From Neocallimastix lanati (nom. inval.) (taxonomy: Eukaryota > Neocallimastigomycota > Neocallimastigomycetes > Neocallimastigales > Neocallimastigaceae): a DNA stretch of 54,268 bases. Shown piece by piece: positions 31,005-41,720 of this stretch (positions are counted from its first letter, which is position 1; every line of letters begins with the position of its first letter). The notes below the pieces were generated by a model. It made no database searches, was not told where the DNA came from, and saw only the letters and a program-made list of their open reading frames with translations. The DNA lies in contig JACVTC010000297.1 in assembly GCA_016946835.1 (NCBI GenBank), positions 1 through 54,268 of the forward strand, written 5' to 3'. The position numbers were made by a program, and so were the translations under genes.

Positions 31005-31615
31005 ATTAAATAATAAATAATAAATAATAAATAATAAATAATAAATAATAAATAATAAATAATAAATAATAAATAATAAATAATAAATAATAAATAATAA
31101 ATAATAAATAATAAATAATAAAAAGAGTATTTATTAATAAATAATAAATAATTGAATAATAAATAATAAATAATGAATAATAAATAATAAATAATAATTA
31201 ATAATAAATAATATAAAATAAATAATATATAATATATAATAAATAATATATCGTATAATATATAATAAATAATAAATAATAAATAATAGTATTTATTAAT
31301 AAATAATAAATAATAAATAATATAAAATAAATAATATATAATAAATAATAAATAATAAATAATAAATAATAGTACTTATTAATAAATAATAAATAATAAT
31401 AAATATATAATAAATAATAAATAATAAATAATAAATAATAAATAATAGTACTTATTAATAAATAATAAATAATTGAATAATAAATAATAAATAATAAATA
31501 ATAAATAATTGAATAATAAATAATAAATAATAAATAATAAATAATAAATAATTGAATAATAAATAATAAATAATAAATAATAAATAATTGAATAATAAAT
31601 AATAAATAATAACTA
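31005..31615. repeat. TAATAAA heptamer-type tandem repeats
   Basis: Long runs of ATAAATA units (31006-31120 almost perfect), then imperfect blocks separated by 'agtatttatt' or 'attgaat'. Low-complexity DNA without coding content. Confidence 0.85.
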
Positions 31616-31859
31616 TTAATTATTATACGATATTATAAAATTTTATAATAAATAAATAAATTTTTTTTAATATAATTTATTATAAATGTTTAATATATTA
31701 TATTAAATAAAATTTATTTATTATTTATTAAAAGAAGTTCCCTTAATTCAAGGGCTAAATTGAAATAAATGAAAAATCAAAACAAAAAAAAATTATAAAT
31801 AAAATATTAAAATTAAGGTTCTTTTAATCTTACCGTTTATCATTCATTCATCACATTCA
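31616..31859. other. A+T-rich spacer
   Basis: Nothing recognised except a short unique patch near 31735-31850. Confidence 0.4.
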
Positions 31860-32245
31860 TTCATCAGGAGTGATTATTCAATTATTATTCTTCAATTATT
31901 CATTCATTATTGATTATTCAATATTATTCAATATTATTCAATATTATTCAATATTATTAAATATAATTAAATATTATTCAATTATTCAATTATTCAATAT
32001 TATTCATTATTCATTATTCATTATTCTCTATTATTCATTATTCATTATTCTCTATTATTCAATTATTCCTAATTTAATTATTCACTATTATCCAATTGTT
32101 CATTATTTAATTTTTCATTATTCATTATTCACATTCACTATTATTCAATTATTTAATATTATTCAATTATTCAATATTATTCAATTATTCATTCATTATT
32201 CATTAATCAATTATTCAATTATTCAATATTATTTATTTATTTATC
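31860..32245. repeat. ATTATTCA-type tandem repeats
   Basis: Irregular repeats of TATTCA/ATTATTCA units. The 127-codon plus frame over it (Ile/Leu/Tyr/Ser-rich) reflects the repeat, not a gene. Confidence 0.8.
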
Positions 32246-32607
32246 AAGATTGATGAATATTTATATTTATTATTAATGGTTTAAGAATATAAAACTGTTC
32301 AATTAGTCTCCCTAAATATATTAATTTCTAACTGGATTTGAACTTTTTCCCAAAAGATGAAAATATTAATATTCTACTTATTCAATAAAATTTATATTAA
32401 ATTATAATTATTATTAATTATTACTATTTATTATTATTAATATTTATTATTATTATTATTTATTATCATTATTACTATTTATTATTATTATTACTAATTA
32501 TTATTTATTATTATTATTACTAATTATTATTTATTATTATTATTACTAATTATTATTTATTATTATTATTACTATTAATTATTATTACTATTATTACTAT
32601 TAATTAT
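32246..32607. repeat. Spacer and TTA-rich microsatellite
   Basis: About 150 bp of unique A/T sequence, then interrupted (TTA)n from 32400 to 32607, into which the next LTR element inserted. Confidence 0.7.
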
Positions 32608-32707
32608 TGTTAAGAGTTATGAATTTTTGGTTTATAATTATGTCAATTTTATTAATATATTTTATGATAAAGAGATACTAGCACTTAATTATTCTAAATT
32701 AAAATGC

Positions 32708-32760
32708 GGGGAGTGTGCATTTCGAAAATTTTTATTACATAAATTTGTATTTTGTTGTAT
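32708..32760 (+). repeat. MULE left TIR
   Basis: Starts GGGGAGTGTGCATTTCG. The inner 43 bp match the right TIR exactly. Confidence 0.95.
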
Positions 32761-33576
32761 GGCTTAAATATTTTTAATTTTAAGCCACTTATTTTTATTA
32801 AAAATTTAATGAATAATAATTAATTAATTAAATAAATAAAATTACAATTTTCAAAAATTTTCAAACACGTAATCTTACGTGGGGCGTATATCTAATTGTA
32901 TCATAATTTTGTGGCTTTTTTCTACAATTTTTAAAAAGCCATATATTCACAATATGGCGTGAATAATAAATGTGGTGATATTTTATGACGAAAATTTATA
33001 AGCCACCAAGAATTTGGCGAAATTTAACTGGACGAAATTCAACTTTTGGCGAAATACAACACTTCAATAAATAATAATTAGGTTAGGTATTTCTATTTAA
33101 CATTGAAAAATAAAATAAAAATAAATAAACATTTTATTTTTTAATACTTAAAAAATAAAATAAAAATAAGAAATAAGAAAACTTTTTTTTTAAACATTGA
33201 AAAATAAAATAAAAATAAATAAACATTTTATTTTTTAAGCATCAAAAAATAAAAAAAAAAAAAAAAAAAGAAATAAGAAAACTTCTTTTTTAAACATTAA
33301 AAAATAAAATAAAAATAAATAAAAATTTATTTTTTAAGCATTAAAAAATAAAAAAAATAAAATAAAACAAAAAAATAAAAAATAAAAATAAAAATAAATA
33401 AATAAAATAGTAAATAAAGAAATAATAAATAATTAATAATTAAATAATTATTTAAATAATTATATAATTAATTAAAAAAAGGTTTGTTATTTTAAATATT
33501 AAAAAAAAAAAAAAAAGTTTCGAAGCATTTAAAAGTATATTTATTAAAATATTTTATTGAAAAATTTTAATTATTA
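32761..33576. other. MULE 5' subterminal region
   Basis: Contains GGCGAAAT-type subterminal repeats (33000-33060) like those of the MITE at 25510, then A-rich repeats of a TAAACATTTTATTTTTTAA unit. No gene. Confidence 0.6.
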
Positions 33577-35014
33577 ATGGAAGACAATATAGAAATTGAA
33601 ATAAGTGAAACAAATCGAGGAAATGAACAAATTATTATTAATAAAAAACACAAATTTAATTTTTCATTTCAAAGGAAAGATAAATCAAAAATTTATAGAT
33701 GCACTGAATATAAGACTTTAAATAAATGTAAATCTTTAATTATTTTAAATGATAAAAAGGAGGTTTTAAAATATGAAAGTTTACATAACCATCTCGAAAA
33801 AGAAATTGATGTGTCTATATCAGTAGCAAACATAAAATTAAGGAAGAAATTAAGAAAAATTCAATTCCTATGGATATAAAACCTAAACATATATTTAATG
33901 CCGTTTCTCAAGAAATGGGACTTATATGTCCCGAATATAGTACAATTAGATCCCAAATAATAAGAAATATAAATAAACAATTTCCTCCAAACATAAAAGG
34001 TTTTGATGATATTCCCATTGAATCAGAATATTATAAAACTAAAAGAAATGAAAATTTTATGATATTTAAAAATACTGATCTAATAATCTTTCAATCACCA
34101 TTCCAAGCATATTTATTTTCGAATTATCATAAAAATATATTTGCGGACGGTACATTTTATGCAGCACCGAAATTTAGTTATCAGTTATTTATAACAAGAA
34201 CTTATGTTGGGGAATTTAATATGTTTTACACTACTTCCATTTCTATATTAAAAAATAAAAAACAATCTACATATGAAACATTATTTAAAGAAATAAAAAA
34301 AAATGCAAATAAATTTAGGAGTAATACATTAATTACTACAATTAATTTTCATTGTGATTTTGAACAAGGTATATCTAATGCCGCAAAAAAAGTTTTTCCC
34401 AATATAAATATTAAATATTGTGTTTGGCATTACAAAAGATCATTAGAAAAACAAAAAAATATATTATGTTATCATGAAGTGAAGAATAATAATGATGTAT
34501 ATATTTATTATAAAGCTATTTCGAACTTACCGTTTATAAACCCTAACTATATATTTGATATTTATATTATAATAAAAAGAATTTATCAAAAAAAAAAAAG
34601 TATAATAATTTTCTGCAATTTTTAGAATATTTTAATAAAAATTATTTACTTAAGTATAATGTTAATAATTGGAATTATTATGAAAATATAGAGCATTTAA
34701 CAAACAATGCATCAGAATCTTATAATAGCTACTTAAATAATATATTTCCAAATAAACCTTTATTTTATAAATTAATATATATATTAAAAGAAGAAGAAAA
34801 CTTATCTTACAATGATTATCAAAGGAGAACTAAAGGAAATTGGAAAAAAAAGCAAAAAATATTTAGTGCAACTGATGAAATTAAAATTTTAATTGAAAAT
34901 TACAAAAGTAAGGAAATAAATTTATTTTATAATGGATGCAACAGAAATGAATTAATTAAATTATGGAAAGAATGTTTAATTGATTTAAACGATATAAATA
35001 TTAATTTAAAATAA
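33577..35014 (+). pseudogene. MULE transposase, two frameshifts
   Basis: Three consecutive frames give one protein of about 470 residues. 33577-33879: a FLYWCH-type zinc finger, with C-x8-C and HNH (YRCTEYKTLNKC ... HNH), the DNA-binding part. 33870-34625: the MULE DDE core, with the first Asp in FADGTFYAAP, the second acidic site in HCDFEQGISNA, and CVWHYKRSL after it. About 34590-35014: the C-terminal part, with TNNASESYN holding the likely third acidic residue. Frame changes lie near 33865 and in an A-run near 34590; the latter could be a sequencing or slippage error. As written, no full transposase is made, although near-perfect TIRs suggest recent activity in trans or a recent decay. Confidence 0.85.
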
Positions 35015-35242
35015 ATAATCTTAATTTAAAAAAATGCTAGAAAAATAAAAATTTATTTATTTTAAATTTATATTTATAATCGTTTAAATAATAATTAAAT
35101 AATCTTAATTTAAAAAAATGCTAGAAAAATACAAATTTATTTACCTATTGTGTTTATTTAATAATCTTAATAGAAATTATCTTTTAGTTATTTTTATTAA
35201 GTAATTTATAACTAAAACCGATTTATTTGATACTAGTTAAAA
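35015..35242. repeat. MULE interior with a 46-bp direct repeat
   Basis: A block starting 'ataatcttaatttaaaaaaa' occurs twice (about 35026 and 35098). It covers the 3' end of the transposase gene. No other feature. Confidence 0.6.
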
Positions 35243-35640
35243 TTTTATTAATATCAATATCAATATTATATAATTATAAATTTTATTAATATCAATATCA
35301 ATATTATATAATTATAAATTTTATTAATATCAATATCAATATTATATAATTATAAATTTTATTAATATCAATATCAATATTATATAATTATAAATTTTAT
35401 TAATATCAATATCAATATTATATAATTATAAATTTTATTAATATCAATATCAATATTATATAATTATAAATTTTATTAATATCAATATCAATATTATATA
35501 ATTATAAATTTTATTAATATCAATATCAATATTATATAATTATAAATTTTATTAATATCAATATCAATATTATATAATTATAAATTTTATTAATATCAAT
35601 ATCAATATTATATAATTATAAATTTTATTAATATCAATAT
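35243..35640. repeat. 38-bp tandem array in the MULE
   Basis: About 10.5 almost identical copies of a 38-bp unit starting ttttattaatatcaatatca. High identity points to recent expansion. Confidence 0.95.
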
Positions 35641-36060
35641 ACTTTTCAAAATTAATTATGGTATTAAAAATATTAAATTCAATAAAAGATTTTTATTATT
35701 TTATTAAAATTATAATTGTTATTATTATATTTTAATAATAATTGATTCATATTGATCAAACATTATAAATATTACTATGCAAATAATTAATTATTTTAAT
35801 AGGATCAATTATTCAACTCTTATTGTTTTAATTTTTAATTCTTATATCATTTAAATTAATATATATATATATATCGTTTATGAAAATATGAATTATAAAT
35901 AATTAAAATTATTTACTTTTCATTTAAATTTTTTTATTTACTATAATAAAATATAATAATTAAAAGACAAACGTTATTATAACTAATTTTTTTTTTTTTT
36001 AGAAAAATAAATAAAAAAAATTAAAATATATAAGATTCCTATATATATAAAATAATTATT
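35641..36060. other. MULE interior, A+T-rich
   Basis: No gene. Includes a short TA run near 35863. Confidence 0.5.
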
Positions 36061-37045
36061 ATATTTTATTTTATTATATATTTATTTTATTTTATTTTAT
36101 TTTATTTTATTTTATTTTATTTTATTTTATTTTATTTTATTTTATTTTATTTTATTTTATTTTATTTTATTTTATTATATATATATATATTTTTTTTTAA
36201 TTTATTTTATTTTATTTTATTTTATTTTATTTTATTCAATCTGTACTTATATTTATGTTTCTACTATTCATTTTATTTTATTTTATTTTATTTTATTTTA
36301 TTTTATTTTATTTTATTTTATTTTATTCAATCTGTACTTATATTTATGTTTCTACTATTCATTTTATTTTATTTTATTTTATTTTATTTTATTTTATTCA
36401 ATCTGTACTTTATTTTTAATATTCTACTATTTATTTTATTTTATTTTATTTTATTTTATTTTATTTTATTTTATTTTATTTTATTTTATTTTATTTTATT
36501 TTATTTTATTTTATTCAATCTGTACTTATATTTATGTTTCTACTATTCATTTTATTTTATTTTATTCAATCTGTACTTATATTTATGTTTCTACTATTCA
36601 TTTTATTTTATTTTATTTTATTTTATTTTATTTTATAATATTTTATTTTATTTTATTTTATTTTATTTTATTCAATCTGTACTTATATTTATGTTTCTAC
36701 TATTCATTTTATTTTATTTTATTTTATTTTATTTTATTTTATTTTATTTTATTTTATTTTATTTTATTTTATTTTATTTTTATTTTATTTTATTTTATTC
36801 AATCTGTACTTATATTTATGTTTCTACTATTCATTTTATTTTATTTTATTTTATTTTATTTTATTTTATAATATTTTATTTTATTTTATTTTATTCAATC
36901 TGTACTTATATTTATATTTCTACTATTCATTTTATTTTATTTTATTTTATTTTATTTTATTTTATTTTATTCAATCTGTACTTTCTTATTTAATATTCTA
37001 CTTTTTATTTTATTTTATTATATTTTATTTTATTCAATCTGCATT
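36061..37045. repeat. Composite array: constant block plus variable TTTTA runs
   Basis: About ten occurrences of a roughly 36-bp block containing CAATCTGTACTTATATTTAT and TTTCTACTATTCA, separated by (TTTTA)n runs of different length. The long plus frame across it (36346-36993) is a repeat artefact. It is not a CRISPR array: the constant part is the block, and the variable part is a simple repeat. Confidence 0.9.
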
Positions 37046-37313
37046 TTCTGTTGATAATATAAACAAGGTATTAATGTATTAATAATATTTAAAATAAAAT
37101 AAAAAAAATATAATAATTATTTTATATACGTAGTAATTATATATATATATATATATATTTTTATTTAATTTTCTAAAAAAAATTTTTTTAGTCATAATAA
37201 ACGTTTGTCTTAATTATTTTTATTATTATTTAAAAATTTATTTATTCATTTATAATTTATTCATTCATTTATTTATTTATCACATTATAATACGCCATGT
37301 TTTCCGAAATACA

Positions 37314-37366
37314 ATACAACAAAATACAAATTTATGTAATAAAAATTTTCGAAATGACACACCCCC
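37314..37366 (-). repeat. MULE right TIR
   Basis: Reverse complement of the left TIR over 43 bp, ending ACACACCCCC. Confidence 0.95.
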
Positions 37367-37472
37367 TTAAAATGCTTTTATATTAATACATTGTGGCTTA
37401 TACATTATTTATATTACAATATGTTTCAATACATTTAAAGCTTATTTTTCATACATTTCACATATTCTAACA

Positions 37473-39251
37473 TTCCCCCTTAAACCTAGTTATTCAATAA
37501 TGAATAAATTGGTTTACTGGTGAATATGTGTATATAAAAATATCCTATTTTACACTATTAACTTGATATTATTAAACTGTTATATATATTTCTATCCTAA
37601 ATTAACCTCTAATTTTACATGAATAAAATATTTTTTATGTTATATTAATTATTTAATTTAATTTAAATGTTGCTAAAATTAATTTCTTAAATATATATAT
37701 AATCTAATAATTTCCCCCTAAAACTAAAGTATTTAATATTTTTACACCTTTAATAAATATTAAATGAATCTATGTCATCTTTAATATAAAATAATTATAT
37801 GGTTTAAATATATCATTTATATATGATGGAAACCTTTCTCTTGAAGGGTGATATTATACCATCTCAATTTGTGTGAATACCTCTAATATATTGGGTTTTA
37901 TATCACTAATAATTATAATCCGCTTTATAGATTAGCGCTAACTTTTTTATATTTTCGCTTTGTAGTTTTGGCGATAACTATTAAAATAAATTGTTAATTA
38001 TATATTGGTGTACTTGATAAAACATAATCTCGGGGTATTAAAATTGATTGTATTTATAATTAATTATATTATTCTAGTCATTTAAACTTATTAGTAATAA
38101 TATAAATTGTTTTATAATTGATTAATATTCACTATTTCAGTTAATTCTTTCTTAAAGGTTAATTTTTGTTAATTTTCGCTATTAGGCTATTTTATTCATT
38201 TCAAGATAAATATTATTTTCAAATAATTAGCTCAAAGAATCAATTAAGTGACTTTTCTTTAATATTTTTATTTTCTTTTATATTTTTATAATTTGTATTT
38301 TATTTTGCCTACTTTCCCCCTAAAATCCAAATTTCTAAAAAGGATTTTATATATTTGAATTTTCTCATCATTAAAATATTAAATATAAAATTTTAATAGT
38401 TTTAAATACTCTGTAATAAATAAGTATAGTTTATAAATGAATAAGCATCATCCATTTTTATATAACTCATGGTTATATTTATTATTTTATTATACCATAT
38501 TTATTAATTTATTATACCTTTCATCACGAAGGTTTGTATTATGATTATATTAAATAATTTGTTCTTTTTTATTTAAACCTATTTCACGCTAGGTTTAATA
38601 ATATTATTATTGTTAGAATGTACCCTAGGAATTACCATTCTATTATATTTCCCTTGAATATTTGGGATATTATATATATTAATTATTTTATATGAGGTCT
38701 CTGACATATAGACTCCTCCATTATTGTAGTTTATATTTATATATATGGGTTTGATATTTATAAATACGCGTTAAAATAACTTACTTTAAATAATATGTTT
38801 TGTATATTCATGGGGCGGAAATAGTCCATCACATAGTAGATTCCTTCATGTATAGATATTATATTACTAATAGCCAAAAGCTTATTTGTTAAAATATCAA
38901 ATTATAATTTCAATTAAGAGTCTCTGGTATGAAGATATATAATTTTCTTTTATATACGTTTATACGTGTTTTTTCTTTTTAAATAAATATTTTTATATTT
39001 TTTTTTGAGTTTTACTTATCCTGAAATAACTTCTTTTATCAACAGTTTTATATTTTATGCGTTTCTTCAATTTTCTTTCTTGATCATTTTGATCAGTTAT
39101 CAGTTTTATTAGTCATCTTAAAAATTGACATAATGAGCAACCTTTATCATAATTTAAAATTCAATTATTTTATTTTATTTTATTTTTTTTTTTTGACATA
39201 ATATTGTTTCCGGCAAAAGATTCTTTTGCTATGAATCTTTTTAAGAGTCAG
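37473..39251 (-). other. Interior of Copia-like element 1 with hairpin modules
   Basis: No protein frame on either strand. It holds a series of short hairpins with different stems, e.g. GATGG/CCATC (37825-37863), GTGA/TCAC around ACC/GGGT (37873-37906), AACCT/AGGTT (38576-38595), GAATG/CATTC (38616-38640) and GAGG/CCTC (38694-38718). Several share a TACCTC...GGGTTTTA core with modules in the element at 39641-40900. Confidence 0.45.
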
Positions 39252-39266
39252 ATGAGACTCTTAATC
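39252..39266 (-). promoter_or_regulatory. Primer-binding site, tRNA-Lys(CUU) anticodon-arm type
   Basis: The plus strand ATGAGACTCTTAATC abuts the 5' LTR of the minus-oriented element. It equals the anticodon arm of eukaryotic tRNA-Lys(CUU), so the element RNA carries the complement. Implies priming by an internally cleaved tRNA, as known for Drosophila copia with initiator tRNA. Confidence 0.65.
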
Positions 39267-39463
39267 TGTTAAGAGTTATGAATTTATGGTTTATAATTAT
39301 GTCAATTTTATTAATATATTTTATGATAAAGAGTTACTAGCACTTAATTATTCTAAATTAAAATGCTTTTATATTAATACATTGTGGCTTATACATTATT
39401 TATATTACAATATGTTTCAATACATTTGAAGCTTATTTTTCATACATTTCACATATTCTAACA

Positions 39464-39640
39464 ATTATTATTATTATTATTACTATTAATTATTATTATT
39501 ATTATTATACTATTTATTATTATTATTACTATTTATTATTATTATTACTATTTATTATTATTATTACTATTTATTATTATTATTATTATTTATTATTATT
39601 TATTATTATTTATTAATAATAGTATAAAACGTAAATTTAT
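39464..39640. repeat. TTA microsatellite between two LTR elements
   Basis: Interrupted (TTA)n and TTATTA units, no coding content. Confidence 0.8.
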
Positions 39641-40492
39641 TGTTAATAAGTCTTAAAAAATTTTTTTTTTTGAAAGAATATTTATATTAAGTTGTAGGTC
39701 AACTATTTTATATTCACAAAAATAAATAAATAAATAGTTAATTTTACATGTTACATTCAATTTATACAAGTACATTATGGCTTATACATTACATTAAATA
39801 CATTACATTTTAATACATTAAACTTAATTCACATATTCTGACATTCCCCCTCAAATCTAATTATTTTACAAAAATTAGATTTGCAATAGAATATGTGTAT
39901 AATCTGTACTATTTTAATTTTTATCAAATACTAAAATTTTAAATTTATACAAACTAAAGCATATTCTAAATTATATTCAAACTATAGTTAATCTTTATTA
40001 CTCTAAACATTAATAACCTTTATGTTATAGGTTTAATTTAATTCAAGCTTTACTAATTATGGATTGGATACCTCACTCTGGGTTTTACACCATCCCTACA
40101 ATGGCTGCCTTTTAGGTCCTATGCCCACACAAACATACATATATACGGCTACTCTTTGGTTTTACGCCTAATTAAAACGACAACTCATGGCTTAACCTCT
40201 ATGGTTTTTACGTCCCTTTAAAGTATGACTACCCATTTGGATTTACGTCATCTACACTAAAATATTAACTTGAATTCCTAATACATATTTCTAATTTTAT
40301 ATTATAATTCTTTAAGAGTAATTTAATTTTTCTTCTAAAATCTCAAATCCTTGTTTGCATTTTAAAATAGTATGCTTTTTTTTTTTTTATAAAACCTCTG
40401 TATTTATGTCCTCTTGTTACACTTACTCTAGTATATTTAATTTTTATTTAGCTTGTTTATTTCTTTTTCTTCCCTCTTTAGACTCTAGATTA

Positions 40493-40530
<38 letters not shown>

Positions 40531-40900
40531 TTGATCAATTTAATTTTAAATTTAAAAATTAAACTTTATTTCTTCATAATTCATTAAGTTGACTTAATGG
40601 CAATATCCTTATAATAAAATTTATTTGTAAGTTTTCCTTAATTGAGTTTTAGTGCTTCCAGCTAAAAGGGCTTTTATTAAATTCCCTTTAAGAGTCAATG
40701 AGACTCTTGATCTGTTAGAAAATAAGAATTAGATCATATTAAGTCAACTTTATTTATTTATTATAAAGAGTTGCAAATAGTTAATTTTACATGTTACATT
40801 CAATTTATACAAGTACATTATGGCTTATACATTACATTAAATACATTACATTAAATACATTACATTTTAATACATTAAACTTAATTCACATATTCTAACA
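39641..40900 (-). mobile_element. Non-autonomous Copia-like LTR element 2
   Basis: The right LTR 40713-40900 (188 bp) and left LTR about 39641-39843 share the half ending TTAATTCACATATTCT(A/G)ACA but differ at their outer ends. The left border is uncertain (39641 or 39671), and no target duplication is clear. A tRNA-Lys-type primer site (40698-40712) abuts the right LTR and a CCCCCT purine tract (plus view) the left one, giving minus orientation. The 870-bp interior has no protein frame. It holds four hairpin modules: 40066-40095, 40147-40168, 40179-40214 and 40225-40251. Confidence 0.75.
40698..40712 (-). promoter_or_regulatory. Primer-binding site of Copia-like element 2
   Basis: ATGAGACTCTTGATC, differing by one base from the tRNA-Lys(CUU) anticodon-arm sequence seen at 39252. 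Pairing is retained as G-U. Confidence 0.6.
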
Positions 40901-40904
40901 ATAT

Positions 40905-41190
40905 TAAAAAAAAAACTATTCCATGAGTTTTGAAGATGAAATGACCTCTTACTTTTTTTCTCATTCACCGATGATACCTCTATGTAAATAAATATTTTCA
41001 TTCGAATCTGTATCAAAATATCTTCTCTCTTTTGTCGTTTAGGTTTCGACGCTTTTGGACAAACAGTAGGTATAATTAATCGTATACAAATTGGTCATAT
41101 TACAAATGAACATTTTTGCTTAGTAAAACATTTTTGTTGTTCTTTACTAAGAAATTTATTATTGTTATTGGCATATTGTTAATATATATA
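40905..41190 (-). pseudogene. Degenerate retroelement coding remnant
   Basis: The minus strand reads FLSKEQQKCFTKQKCSF..., a Cys-bearing, Lys-rich stretch like a gag zinc-knuckle region. It continues to FDTDSNENI...RGIIGE, which parallels the FDTDS...GVIIDE segment at the end of the LINE tail near 27460-27560. Several stops. The assignment to a retroelement is an inference; the exact family is unclear. Confidence 0.35.
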
Positions 41191-41720
41191 TATATATATA
41201 TATATATTTTTTATCTATTGGAATAATGTGAAAGTGTAGATATATATATATATATATATATATTTTTTAAACTAAATGAGTAATAATACAAGAGAGTTTT
41301 TTCCATTATTTAATAAAGCATTGAATCCTCATCACCTTTTTAATACACACATACATACACACAAAAAATAAAAAAAAAAAAAAAAATTAAGCTTCCTTTT
41401 TTTTTTTTTTTTTTAACTTATTTTAATTTATTTAGTTAACAACTATTAATTTACTTTTATTTTATACTATTCTAAATATTTTATTTTATTTTATTTTATT
41501 TTATTTTATATAATTAATACTTTTTTTAATTTACTTTTATTTTATTTTATTTTATTTTGTTTAATTTTATTAAAAATTCTTTAAACAAATATAATAATTT
41601 TATATTATTATTATTATTATTACGTTTTTAAAATCAATAAACGAATAATAATGATGGTAAATAGAATTCTACTTTTTCTATCTTCCTTTTTTGGAGAATC
41701 AATTTTTATTATTATTTATC
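41191..41720. other. Simple repeats, 3' flank of ankyrin gene
   Basis: Two (TA)n runs (41178-41207, 41240-41263), A- and T-runs, and TTTTA repeats. No gene; presumably includes the 3' UTR of the ankyrin gene. Confidence 0.5.

Larger units (their letters stand above)
32708..37366 (+). mobile_element. Mutator-like element (MULE) with broken transposase
   Basis: A 4659-bp element with 53-bp terminal inverted repeats (32708-32760, 37314-37366), of which the inner 43 bp are identical. A perfect 9-bp target duplication TTAAAATGC occurs at 32699-32707 and 37367-37375. It encodes a transposase (33577-35014) that is now frameshifted, followed by two long tandem arrays. The uninterrupted homologue of the target is the LTR at 39267-39463, which proves the boundaries. 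Confidence 0.95.
32608..39463 (-). mobile_element. Non-autonomous Copia-like LTR element 1, split by a MULE
   Basis: A 197-bp LTR at 39267-39463 matches a second 197-bp LTR that is interrupted by the MULE (32608-32707 plus 37376-37472). Target duplication ATTAT occurs at 32603-32607 and 39464-39468, though both lie in TTA repeats. Minus orientation follows from the primer-binding site next to the right LTR and the purine tract (ttccccctt on plus) next to the left LTR. The 1.8-kb interior (37473-39266) has no protein frame. It carries small hairpins and two further purine-tract-like blocks (near 37713 and 38312), as if assembled from related ends. It must depend on proteins of another element. 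Confidence 0.85.

Noticed and set aside
36346-36993. 215-codon frame rich in Phe/Leu/Tyr
   Set aside because: It is a direct translation of TTTTA repeats and the constant block; no independent coding evidence.
36061-37045. CRISPR-like alternation of constant and variable parts
   Set aside because: The variable parts are simple TTTTA runs, the host is eukaryotic and the array lies in a MULE.
41046-41180. Plus-strand reading GFDAFGQTVGIINRIQIGH resembling ribosomal protein uL16 (AFG..TV..R..IG)
   Set aside because: The match is short and lacks the rest of the protein; the minus strand reads as a Cys/Lys-rich retroelement remnant that also explains the adjacent segment.
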